Below are positions 56,939-64,000 of a DNA stretch of 64,000 nucleotides, in pieces (within the stretch, counting starts at the first letter, position 1; every line of letters begins with the position of its first letter). The notes under the pieces are model-generated. The model saw only the letters and a program-made list of their open reading frames with translations. It searched no databases and was not told the origin of the DNA. The translations under genes were made by a program, and so were the position numbers. Source of the stretch: Pseudomonas sp. Irchel s3f7 (GTDB lineage Bacteria; Pseudomonadota; Gammaproteobacteria; Pseudomonadales; Pseudomonadaceae); assembly GCF_900187615.1 (NCBI RefSeq), contig NZ_FYDO01000030.1, forward strand, positions 1-64,000, in the 5' to 3' direction.

Positions 56939-57103
56939 ATGAACAATCCCTTCCCCGCTGAAACCCCCGATCCCAACATCGACAACCCGGTGATACCGCC
57001 CAGCGATCCGCAGCCGATCCCTGAAAAGGACCCGCCCGGCACCAACCCGCCACCCCGCGAAGAACCGCCACCAACAATGCCGCCGGTCATCGTGAAACCT
57101 TGA
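56939..57103 (+). CDS. Small proline-rich protein (54 aa)
   Basis: ATG 56939, preceded by CTGGAGGC seven bases away, opens a frame of 54 codons. The product begins MNNPFPAETPDPNIDNPVI, is roughly one-third proline with several PP and PPP runs, and carries many Asp and Glu; it ends IVKP. No signal peptide, Cys or aromatic-rich part is visible apart from one Phe. Good ribosome site and compositional bias support a real gene. The PPP stretches would require elongation factor P for smooth translation. Function is unknown. It is divergent from glgE and convergent with the MgtC-type gene (25 bases between stops). Confidence 0.6.
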   Translation: MNNPFPAETPDPNIDNPVIPPSDPQPIPEKDPPGTNPPPREEPPPTMPPVIVKP

Positions 57104-57128
57104 CCGGTAGACCTGCCGAAGGCTGCGC

Positions 57129-57629
57129 CTACGGGGTGTGATCCTTTTCAAACACCTTTACGATTCGCGGCATCAGGCTGAACACTCCCAACGCCAACAA
57201 CGTACTGAGCACCGCCGTGGCTTCGCGCCCTAATCCGGCCGCGACGCCAATGGCAGCGGTCATCCACAACCCTGCGGCGGTGGTCAGGCCTTTGACGTGG
57301 CCTTCATCCCCTTCGTGGTTTTTCAGAATGGTGCCGGCGCCGAGAAACCCGATCCCGGCAATAACGCCCTGTACCACCCGGCTCATGGCATCGGCCTGGG
57401 AACCTGACATCTGCGGCACCAATACAAACAGCGCCGCCCCCATCGCCACCAACATGTGGGTGCGAACACCGGCAGCCTTGCCCTGATGCTCGCGTTCAAA
57501 CCCGAGAATCCCGCCCAATACCGCGGCCATCAGCAAACGCACGGTTACCCGCGTCAATTGCGAGGCGTCGCCGATGTCGGTGAACTCGGCTTGCAGGGTT
57601 ACCCACACTTCATGCCACCAAGCGTTCAT
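57129..57629 (-). CDS. MgtC/SapB-family membrane protein
   Basis: A 166-residue inner-membrane protein of the MgtC/SapB family with about five hydrophobic segments. It has the family blocks RLLMAAVLGGILGFEREHQGKAAGVRTHMLVAMGAALF (about 31-68), VVQGVIAGIGFLGAGTILK and VKGLTTAAGLWMTAAIGVAAGLG. MgtC in Salmonella and P. aeruginosa restrains ATP synthase and helps survival at low magnesium or inside macrophages. This protein lacks the soluble C-terminal domain of about 70 residues found in true MgtC, so it is nearer SapB/YhiD. No regulatory leader or Mg transporter is adjacent. Confidence 0.85.
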   Translation of the reverse strand: MNAWWHEVWVTLQAEFTDIGDASQLTRVTVRLLMAAVLGGILGFEREHQGKAAGVRTHMLVAMGAALFVLVPQMSGSQADAMSRVVQGVIAGIGFLGAGTILKNHEGDEGHVKGLTTAAGLWMTAAIGVAAGLGREATAVLSTLLALGVFSLMPRIVKVFEKDHTP

Positions 57630-57752
57630 CGCGTTTGACCCTGTGAATGACTGTTAGAGGGTGGACCGCGCCGACCATTAATCGGTTGCATAGAACGATA
57701 CCTCGCCGTTGCGGCCTGACACTTCAGGTTCCCCCGAAAAAAGGATTCCTCC

Positions 57753-57986
57753 ATGACCGTGCGCATCGAAAACCAGACGTGCTTTTTCATCACAAACAAT
57801 GGCGAAGAAATCCGACTATGCCCGGACGTCACGATCATCACCGATGCTGAAAAATCCATGTCTGCCGTGGACCTCGAAGGCCAGCGCATCTACATCACCG
57901 AAGCAGAAGCCGATGCATTGACCGTAGCAGGCGCGGTGGACGGCCGTCGGCACTTGAAAGAGACCGACAGTCATTCGGTGATTTGA
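57753..57986 (+). CDS. DUF3203 family protein
   Basis: A 77-residue protein, MTVRIENQTCFFITNNGE at the start and ITEAEADALTVAGAVDGRRH near the end. This is the pattern of the pseudomonad DUF3203 family as I know it. It is soluble, acidic, without signal or membrane segment. The ATG follows AAAAAAGGATTCCTCC, a good site. It stands alone between the MgtC-type gene (divergent) and ccoG. No function is known. Confidence 0.8.
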   Translation: MTVRIENQTCFFITNNGEEIRLCPDVTIITDAEKSMSAVDLEGQRIYITEAEADALTVAGAVDGRRHLKETDSHSVI

Positions 57987-58158
57987 CCGAGCTTGATCAA
58001 CACCGCCGCAAACGCTTGCGACAGATGCTTCAAGTTGACGCAGGCAGGCGCTTACAGCCCATCTGATCCGCTTTTTATTGGATTACCTGAGTCTGTTATG
58101 CAAACAGATCGCCGCGCATAGTTGCTCACGCCTGATGGAGGCTGATGAGCGAAAGACC

Positions 58159-59574
58159 ATGAGCGAAAGAATCCCCGTCCGAACCGTAGAAACATTCGAG
58201 CCTTTACCCACGCATAAGATCAAGGCCAAATCCAGCGACAACCTGATCCACACCCGCAGCTTTACCGGTCTGTTTCGTACCCTGCGCCTGAGTGGCGCCG
58301 GCGTTCTGTTTTTGCTGTTCTTCGGCACCGTGTGGTTGAACTGGGGTGGCCGCCAGGCAGTGCTCTGGGACCTTTCCGAAAGCAAGTTCCATATTTTCGG
58401 CGCCACGTTCTGGCCGCAGGATTTCATCCTGCTGTCCGCGCTGTTGATCATCGCCGCGTTTGGTCTGTTTGCGATCACGGTGTTTGCCGGTCGTGTCTGG
58501 TGTGGTTACACCTGCCCGCAGAGCTCCTGGACGTGGATTTTCATGTGGTGCGAGAAAATCACCGAGGGCGAACGCAATCAGCGGATCAAACTGCAAGCAG
58601 CGCCCTGGAATCTGAACAAACTGATGCGCCGCTCGGCCAAGCACACGCTGTGGCTGGCAATCAGCCTGCTGACCGGCCTGACCTTCGTCGGCTACTTCAC
58701 ACCGATCCGGCCGCTGGCCGAAGAACTGCTGACCTTGCAAATGAGTGGGGTCAGTCTGTTCTGGGTGCTGTTTTTTACCGGCGCGACCTACATCAACGCC
58801 GGCTGGCTGCGCGAAGCGGTGTGCATGCACATGTGTCCGTATGCGCGTTTCCAGAGCGTGATGTTCGACAAAGACACCCTGACCATTTCCTACGACGTGG
58901 CGCGCGGCGAAAACCGTGGCCCGCGCAAACGCGAGGTCAAACCCGCCGACGTCGGCCTGGGCGATTGCATCGATTGCCAGCTCTGCGTGCAGGTCTGCCC
59001 GACCGGCATCGATATCCGCGATGGTTTGCAGATGGAATGCATCGGCTGTGCGGCGTGCATTGATGCCTGCGATTCGATCATGGACAAAATGGGCTACGAG
59101 CGCGGGTTGATCAGCTACACCTCGGAACATCAGTTGCAGGGTGGCAAGACACATCTGCTGCGTCCTCGGCTGATCGGCTACACCGCCGTACTGCTGGTGA
59201 TGATCGCTGCGCTGGTGATTGCGCTCGTGGAACGGCCGATGGTCTCACTCGATGTCAGCAAGGACCGTGGTCTGTTCCGCGAGAACAGCCTGGGCCAGAT
59301 CGAAAACATCTACAGCCTGAAGGTGATCAACAAAACTCAACAGCATCAGGACTACCGACTGTCTCTCGTCGAGGGCGACGGCTTCCAGTTGCAGGGCAAA
59401 ACCGACCTGAGCCTGGCACCGGGCGAGATTGTCGATGTGCCGGTGTCAGTGGCGATGACCACCGAACGCCCGGCCAGCGGTTCGCAGAGCATCGAGTTCA
59501 AGGTTGAAGACAGCGATGAACCAGGCATTTACAGCGCAGCGAAGAGCCGGTTTGTTGCGCCGATGAATCGTTGA
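58159..59574 (+). CDS. ccoG: Cytochrome cbb3 oxidase accessory protein CcoG
   Basis: A 471-residue membrane iron-sulphur protein (RdxA/FixG family) needed for copper reduction and cbb3 oxidase assembly. Hydrophobic helices lie at about 40-60, 85-105, 160-180, 195-215 and 345-365. The conserved CGYTCPQSSWTWIFMW, CMHMCPYARFQ and two ferredoxin clusters (CIDCQLCVQVCPTG, CIGCAACIDACD) are complete. The C-terminal 110 residues form an Ig-like domain. I chose ATG 58159 (MSERIPV), although an in-frame ATG at 58135 is also possible. The cco structural genes are not beside it. Confidence 0.92.
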   Translation: MSERIPVRTVETFEPLPTHKIKAKSSDNLIHTRSFTGLFRTLRLSGAGVLFLLFFGTVWLNWGGRQAVLWDLSESKFHIFGATFWPQDFILLSALLIIAAFGLFAITVFAGRVWCGYTCPQSSWTWIFMWCEKITEGERNQRIKLQAAPWNLNKLMRRSAKHTLWLAISLLTGLTFVGYFTPIRPLAEELLTLQMSGVSLFWVLFFTGATYINAGWLREAVCMHMCPYARFQSVMFDKDTLTISYDVARGENRGPRKREVKPADVGLGDCIDCQLCVQVCPTGIDIRDGLQMECIGCAACIDACDSIMDKMGYERGLISYTSEHQLQGGKTHLLRPRLIGYTAVLLVMIAALVIALVERPMVSLDVSKDRGLFRENSLGQIENIYSLKVINKTQQHQDYRLSLVEGDGFQLQGKTDLSLAPGEIVDVPVSVAMTTERPASGSQSIEFKVEDSDEPGIYSAAKSRFVAPMNR

Positions 59575-59595
59575 GCCGTTAAGATGCTGACCTTT

Positions 59596-59727
59596 GTGGC
59601 GAGGGAGCTTGCTCCCGTTCGGCTGCGCAGCAGACGCAAAGCGTTGAACGCGAGCTCGCCTGATACACCCTGCCAGCAGGTTTGAGGGGCGCTTCGCACC
59701 CCAGCGGGAGCAAGCTCCCTCGCCACA
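59596..59727. repeat. Long REPIN of the second family
   Basis: GTGGCGAGGGAGCTTGCTCCCG and CGGGAGCAAGCTCCCTCGCCAC are the same arms as at 24811-24900, but the spacer is 88 bases instead of 46 and contains an additional TGAACGCGAGCTCGC stretch. It lies between ccoG and the MocR gene. Confidence 0.9.
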
Positions 59728-59762
59728 GAACCCGTTCGACATTCTTCCATTGCGGGCAATCG

Positions 59763-61172
59763 ATGAAACGCTACGAAAAATTCGCCGACGACATCGCTGA
59801 ACTGATCCGCTCCGGCGTTCTTGGCCCTGGTCACCGCGTACCGTCGGTGCGGTATGCCAGCCAGACTTATGGCGTCAGCCCGTCCACGGTGTTCCAGGCC
59901 TATTACCTGCTGGAGCGTCGCGGCCTGATCCGCGCCCGGCCTCGCTCCGGGTATTTCGTCAATGCGCACACGCCCAGTCAGTTTTCCGAGCCGGTGATCA
60001 GCAGCGAGGTCAACGAGTCCACCGAGGTCGATGTCAGCGAACTGGTGTTCTCGGTGCTGGACTCGATCAAGGACCCGAACACCGTACCCTTCGGCTCGGC
60101 GTTCCCCAGCCCGACCCTGTTTCCCCTGCAACGCTTGTCCCGCTCCCTGGCCAGCGCCACCCGCGAGATGGACCCGCGCATGGTCGTCACCGACATGTCG
60201 CCGGGCAACCCGCAACTGCGCCGGCAAATCGCCCTGCGCTACATGGTCGGCGGCCTGATGCTGCCCATGGAAGAACTGCTGATCACCAACGGTGCGCTCG
60301 AAGCGTTGAACCTGTGCCTGCAAGCGGTCACCGAACCCGGCGACCTGGTCGCCATCGAAGCCCCGGCGTTCTATGCCTGCCTGCAAGTATTGGAACGCCT
60401 GAAACTCAAAGCCGTGGAAATCCCCGTGCACCCGCGCGACGGCATTGACCTCGGCGTGCTCGCGCAAACCCTGGAGCGCCACCCGATCAAGGTTTGCTGG
60501 TGCATGACCAGTTTCCAGAACCCCATGGGCGCGACCATGCCCGAGGCGAAGAAACAGGCACTGGTCGAGTTGTTGCGCCGCCATGAAGTGCCGCTGATTG
60601 AAGACGATGTCTACGCCGAACTGTATTACGGCCAGCAAGCCCCGAAACCGGCCAAGGCATTTGATACCGAAGGCCTGGTGATGCACTGCGGTTCGTTCGC
60701 CAAAAGCCTAGCCCCCGGATACCGCATCGGCTGGGTCGCGGCCGGGCGCTACGCACAGAAAATCGAACGCCTGAAACTCATGACTTCGCTGTGCGCCTCA
60801 ATGCCCGCCCAGGCCGCCATTGCCGATTATCTGCAACACGGCGGTTACGACCGGCACCTGCGCAAACTGCGTCACGCATTGGAAGATCAGCAAAGCGCCA
60901 TGCTCGCCGCCATCGCCCGGTACTTCCCGGCGCAGACGCGCGTCAGCCAACCGGCCGGCGGCTACTTTCTGTGGCTGGAGTTGCCGGAGCAAATGGATTC
61001 GTTGAAGTTGTTTCAGATGGCGCTGGCGCAAGGCATCAGCATTGCACCGGGGCCGATCTTTTCACCGACGCAGCGCTTCAGAAACTGTATTCGGCTGAAT
61101 TACGGCAGTCCGTGGACTGAGGATTCGGAGAAGGCGATGGAGACGTTGGGGCGGATTGTGCGGTCGTTCTGA
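59763..61172 (+). CDS. MocR-family regulator (GntR HTH plus aminotransferase-like domain)
   Basis: A 469-residue protein. Residues 1-70 are a GntR winged helix (KFADDIAELIRSGVLGPGHRVPSVRYASQTYGVSPSTVFQAYYLLERRGLI). From about 100 on it is a fold-type I aminotransferase domain with the PLP lysine in SFAKSLAPGYRIGW, the Asn/Asp pair QNPMGATMP and DDVYAELYY, and the substrate arginine in FRNCIRLNYG. MocR proteins sense PLP or amines and control B6, GABA or amino-acid genes. PLP residues are intact, so activity as an enzyme cannot be excluded. ATG 59763 is used because the longer frame starts in the REPIN. Confidence 0.88.
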   Translation: MKRYEKFADDIAELIRSGVLGPGHRVPSVRYASQTYGVSPSTVFQAYYLLERRGLIRARPRSGYFVNAHTPSQFSEPVISSEVNESTEVDVSELVFSVLDSIKDPNTVPFGSAFPSPTLFPLQRLSRSLASATREMDPRMVVTDMSPGNPQLRRQIALRYMVGGLMLPMEELLITNGALEALNLCLQAVTEPGDLVAIEAPAFYACLQVLERLKLKAVEIPVHPRDGIDLGVLAQTLERHPIKVCWCMTSFQNPMGATMPEAKKQALVELLRRHEVPLIEDDVYAELYYGQQAPKPAKAFDTEGLVMHCGSFAKSLAPGYRIGWVAAGRYAQKIERLKLMTSLCASMPAQAAIADYLQHGGYDRHLRKLRHALEDQQSAMLAAIARYFPAQTRVSQPAGGYFLWLELPEQMDSLKLFQMALAQGISIAPGPIFSPTQRFRNCIRLNYGSPWTEDSEKAMETLGRIVRSF

Positions 61173-61175
61173 TAA

Positions 61176-61246
61176 AAGCAAGTTCGCTCCTGCAGGGTTA
61201 TCTGTGAACACCACAAACCCACTGTAGGAGCGAGCATGCTCGCGAT
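61176..61246. repeat. Degenerate REPIN
   Basis: AAGCAAGTTCGCTCCTGCAG on the left, truncated and divergent, and CTGTAGGAGCGAGCATGCTCGCGATG on the right, well preserved. The arms face outward. It sits just after the MocR stop. Confidence 0.7.
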
Positions 61247-61278
61247 GAGGCCGGCACTGACAACACCAATCCCGGGGT

Positions 61279-62025
61279 TTAGCGCCCACCCCCCAAATCA
61301 ACAAACGTCCCCGTCGCATAAGACGCCTTGTCCGACAACAACCAGACAATCGCTTCCGCCACTTCATCCGGCCGCCCGCCCCGCGCCATCGGAATGGCTG
61401 ATTCGAGCTTGCTGACCCGATCCGGATCGCCGCTCAACGCATGGAAATCGGTGTAGATGTAGCCAGGGCGCACCGCATTGACACGAATCCCCTCACCCGC
61501 CACTTCCTTGGACAGGCCGATGGTGAAGGTGTCCAGCGCACCTTTGGAGGCGGCGTAGTCGACATATTCATTGGGTGACCCCAGGCGCGCCGCCACCGAC
61601 GACACATTGACGATGCTGCCGCCCTGCCCGCCGTGTCTGGGCGACATGCGCAGGACCGCGTGCTTGGCGCACAGCATCGGCGCCAGAACGTTGGTCTTGA
61701 GGATTTTGAGAATACGGAATTCGGACATTTCCTCGACCCGGGACTTTTGTCCGACCGTGCCGGCGTTGTTCACCAGTGCCGTGACCCGCCCCAGTTCGGC
61801 GTCCACCCGGTTAAACAGCGCGATGACTTCGTCTTCAATGCTGACATCCGCGCGCACCGCGATGGCTTGCGCGCCGAGGGCGCGGACTTGCTCCAGCACA
61901 GCGTGAGCGGCCTGCTCATCGGCCAGATAGTTGATGCAGATCCGATAGCCCTTCGAGGCTGCCAACAGGGCGGTGGCAGCACCGATGCCGCGGCTGCCGC
62001 CGGTAATGACGATGACTTTATCCAT
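61279..62025 (-). CDS. SDR-family NAD(P)-dependent oxidoreductase
   Basis: A 248-residue classical short-chain dehydrogenase. It has the cofactor motif TGGSRGIG (about 8-15), LVNNAG (about 85-90), the catalytic Ser in NVSSVAARLG, and the Tyr-Lys pair in YVDYAASKGAL. PGYIYTDFHA and the C-terminal FVDLGGGR are also standard. The adjacent basic or acidic residues that would decide NADH versus NADPH are not decisive. Many relatives are annotated as glucose 1-dehydrogenase or 3-oxoacyl-ACP reductase-like, but the substrate is unknown. It is a single gene, convergent with the MocR gene; 73 bases separate its start from the stop of the MHYT gene upstream on the same strand. Confidence 0.88.
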   Translation of the reverse strand: MDKVIVITGGSRGIGAATALLAASKGYRICINYLADEQAAHAVLEQVRALGAQAIAVRADVSIEDEVIALFNRVDAELGRVTALVNNAGTVGQKSRVEEMSEFRILKILKTNVLAPMLCAKHAVLRMSPRHGGQGGSIVNVSSVAARLGSPNEYVDYAASKGALDTFTIGLSKEVAGEGIRVNAVRPGYIYTDFHALSGDPDRVSKLESAIPMARGGRPDEVAEAIVWLLSDKASYATGTFVDLGGGR

Positions 62026-62098
62026 GCGAGCTTTTCCCCCAGTCCAAGCGTAAGCAGTCGAGGTTCAGAATAACCGTGATTCAGAGTTTTGCATGGCC

Positions 62099-64000
62099 TC
62101 ACATCAACACTTGACTGGCGACGAGCTGCTCTGCACGGTGGATTTCCATCATGAAGTGCTCAGCCGGCAACGGGTGGCCGAGCAAGTAGCCTTGCAGCGA
62201 ATCGCACCCCAGCTGAGTCAGGAAGTCCTGCTGGACACCGGTTTCCACACCCTCGGCAACAATGCGCAACCCCAACGCCTGACCCAGCGCAACGATGGCC
62301 GAGACAATGGCCGCATCATCGCTGTCACGTTCCAGGTCACGGACAAATCCGCGATCGATCTTCAGCTCATTGGCCGGCAAGCGCTTGAGGTACATCAGGC
62401 TCGAATAACCGGTGCCAAAGTCATCGATGGACAGGTCAACGCCCATGTCCGACAGTTCCTGAAGCACGGTCATGCTGGCATCGGCGTCGTTCATGGCGGT
62501 GGTTTCGGTGATTTCCAGGGTCAGGCTGTTGGCCGGCAGATGGTGCGTGGCCAGGGCTTTGGCGACGCTCTGCACCAGACCGGCGTGACAGAACTGGATG
62601 GCCGACAGGTTCACCGCGATGCGCCAGTCGGTGTAACCCAGCACGTACCACTCGCGCATTTGTCGGCAAGCTTCATTGAGCACCCACTCGCCAATTGGAA
62701 TGATCAGGCCGGTCTTTTCCGCCAGATCGATGAACTTGTCCGGCAACAGCATCCCCTGGGTCGGGTGTTGCCAGCGCAGCAGGGCCTCGGCACCGATTGG
62801 CTGGCCATTGCTGGCATCGAACTTCGGCTGGTAATACAGGCTGAACTCTCGAAGCTCCAGGGCGTTGCGCAAATCCTGCAGCAGTTGCAATTGCCGGCGC
62901 GCATTACTGTTCATCGAGACATCGAAGAAGCTATAACCGTTTTTACCCGCCCCTTTGGCGTGATACATCGCCGCGTCGGCGTTCATCAGCAAATCCTGGG
63001 CAGTTTGGCCGTTGCCCGGGAAGAGCGCGATACCGACGCTGGCGGAGATGTGCAGATCATGCTCGGTGACGCGGAAGGACCGTGCGATCAAACTGACCTG
63101 ACGCGCCGCGAGGTTCAAAGCGTCGTCCTGCTCGTTCAACTGCACCAGCAACACAAACTCATCACCGCCGATCCGCGCCAGGGTGTCGTGACTGCGCAAG
63201 TCTTCACGCAGACGCGCGGCCACCTCACACAACAACAGATCACCCATGTGATGTCCGAAGGCATCATTGACCGGCTTGAACCCGTCCAGATCGATGAACA
63301 TCAAGGCAAAACAGCCGCCCTCTTCCTGCACCCGTGACATGGCCTGATCGATACGGTCGGCGAGCAGTATCCGGTTCGGCAGCCCGGTCAGGGTGTCATG
63401 CAGGGCCAGTTGGGTCAGCTCACGGTTGGCTTCGGTCAGCGACAGGGCCAGGCTGGCGGTGCGGGCCTCCAGACGCGCATCGAGGATCGACGTCAGCAAG
63501 GCAATACTCAACACAGCCAGCGTGGTGATCAGCACCAGATTATCCAGGCCATTGCCGTTCAAACCATTGACCGCCGCCCCGCAAAAACTGCCGTCGGCAA
63601 AACGCGCCGCGGCCATGCCGGTGTAGTGCATGCCGACAATGGCAATGCCCATGATCACGGCGGCGCCACCACGGATCAAACGCACATGAGGCGTGTGCTG
63701 GCGCAGGTGAAAGGCGATCCACAACGCCGCACCCGAAGCGCCCACGGCGATCAGCAAGGAGGCGCCAAACAGCGTCGGGTCGTAATCGATCCCCGGCTGC
63801 ATGCGCATCGCCGCCATGCCGGTGTAATGCATCGCGCTGATTCCTGCGCCCATCACCAGCGCGCCGAACCCCAATTGCCAGGCCGGCAGTTTCGGCCGGC
63901 TGACCAGCCACAGGGCGAAACCGCTGGAGAGCACACCGATCAACAAGGACAGCGACGTAAGGGCGATGTCGTACCCCAGGTCAATCGGCAGCTTGAACGC
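62099..64000 (-). CDS. MHYT-GGDEF-EAL protein, 5' end outside the window
   Basis: At least 633 residues are visible, and the frame stays open to the window edge. The membrane sensor part contains two copies of MHYTGMAA, each next to hydrophobic helices, characteristic of the MHYT domain proposed to bind copper or gases. The GGDEF domain follows with HDTLTGLPNR and an intact active site RIGGDEFVLL. The EAL domain has GAEALLRWQHP, VNLSAIQF, DDFGTGYSSLMYL and VAEGVETG, with the metal residues present. Both synthesis and breakdown of cyclic di-GMP are therefore possible. Only the first few dozen residues, including an additional MHYT repeat, should be missing. Confidence 0.92.
   Translation of the reverse strand, partial: AFKLPIDLGYDIALTSLSLLIGVLSSGFALWLVSRPKLPAWQLGFGALVMGAGISAMHYTGMAAMRMQPGIDYDPTLFGASLLIAVGASGAALWIAFHLRQHTPHVRLIRGGAAVIMGIAIVGMHYTGMAAARFADGSFCGAAVNGLNGNGLDNLVLITTLAVLSIALLTSILDARLEARTASLALSLTEANRELTQLALHDTLTGLPNRILLADRIDQAMSRVQEEGGCFALMFIDLDGFKPVNDAFGHHMGDLLLCEVAARLREDLRSHDTLARIGGDEFVLLVQLNEQDDALNLAARQVSLIARSFRVTEHDLHISASVGIALFPGNGQTAQDLLMNADAAMYHAKGAGKNGYSFFDVSMNSNARRQLQLLQDLRNALELREFSLYYQPKFDASNGQPIGAEALLRWQHPTQGMLLPDKFIDLAEKTGLIIPIGEWVLNEACRQMREWYVLGYTDWRIAVNLSAIQFCHAGLVQSVAKALATHHLPANSLTLEITETTAMNDADASMTVLQELSDMGVDLSIDDFGTGYSSLMYLKRLPANELKIDRGFVRDLERDSDDAAIVSAIVALGQALGLRIVAEGVETGVQQDFLTQLGCDSLQGYLLGHPLPAEHFMMEIHRAEQLVASQVLM

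Noticed and set aside
56939..57103. Proline-rich small ORF as an mgtP-like leader peptide for the MgtC-type gene
   Set aside because: The Salmonella mgtC leader lies upstream on the same strand. Here the small ORF is on the opposite strand and convergent, 25 bases from the MgtC gene's stop, so it cannot attenuate it.
58159..59574. Anr/FNR box in front of ccoG
   Set aside because: TTGATCAA occurs at about 57990 but lacks the four-base spacer of TTGAT-N4-ATCAA, so no convincing oxygen-control site is visible.

Overview
The window is a stretch of a high-GC gammaproteobacterial chromosome that is almost certainly a Pseudomonas of the fluorescens group. The evidence is the gene content (GlgE/TreS/TreYZ glucan block, split PqiA, DUF3203, spu/puu-type polyamine genes) and at least thirteen REP/REPIN repeats of the two kinds common in that group, built on TGTAGGAGCGAGC..GCTCGCGATG and GTGGCGAGGGAGC. 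No rRNA, tRNA, CRISPR array or prophage block was seen.

Layout. 1-325: left end of an IS110-family element running off the window. 326-6441 (minus): amino-acid permease, then an operon of response regulator, periplasmic binding protein and hybrid kinase, and a BetI-like TetR regulator. 7027-14755: an FMN/4Fe-4S/FAD oxidoreductase, a cupin-XRE regulator, an AraC regulator (minus), then a glutamylpolyamine synthetase, polyamine-binding protein and glutamylpolyamine oxidase. 14950-18434: pqi operon for envelope lipid transport (two PqiA halves, MCE protein, lipoprotein). 18486-22266: likely Fur-controlled ferric-iron ABC transporter. 22277-23254: orphan tyrosine recombinase. 23405-33975: UDP-glucose dehydrogenase, MFS transporter, HPP protein, NCS2 purine transporter, AraC regulator, PLD-type phosphatidylserine synthase, a tandemly duplicated REPIN, TSUP exporter, NudC and a dienoyl-CoA isomerase-like crotonase.

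34535-56712 is the centrepiece, a locus for trehalose and alpha-glucan. The plus-strand run is glgA-treZ-malQ-treY-DUF2934-glgX, followed by a PIG-L deacetylase, an EEP phosphodiesterase and an autotransporter beta-barrel with a strikingly structured leader. The minus-strand run is glgE, treS-maltokinase and glgB. GlgA makes linear glucan and TreY/TreZ release trehalose from it. TreS-maltokinase turns trehalose into maltose-1-phosphate, GlgE polymerises that and GlgB branches the product, while GlgX and MalQ debranch and remodel it. Together they link compatible solute and storage polymer.

56939-64000: small proline-rich ORF, MgtC/SapB protein, DUF3203, CcoG, a MocR regulator, an SDR oxidoreductase and an MHYT-GGDEF-EAL protein cut by the window edge.

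All functions are read from sequence alone. Family assignments are mostly secure; substrates, regulators and promoters are inference.
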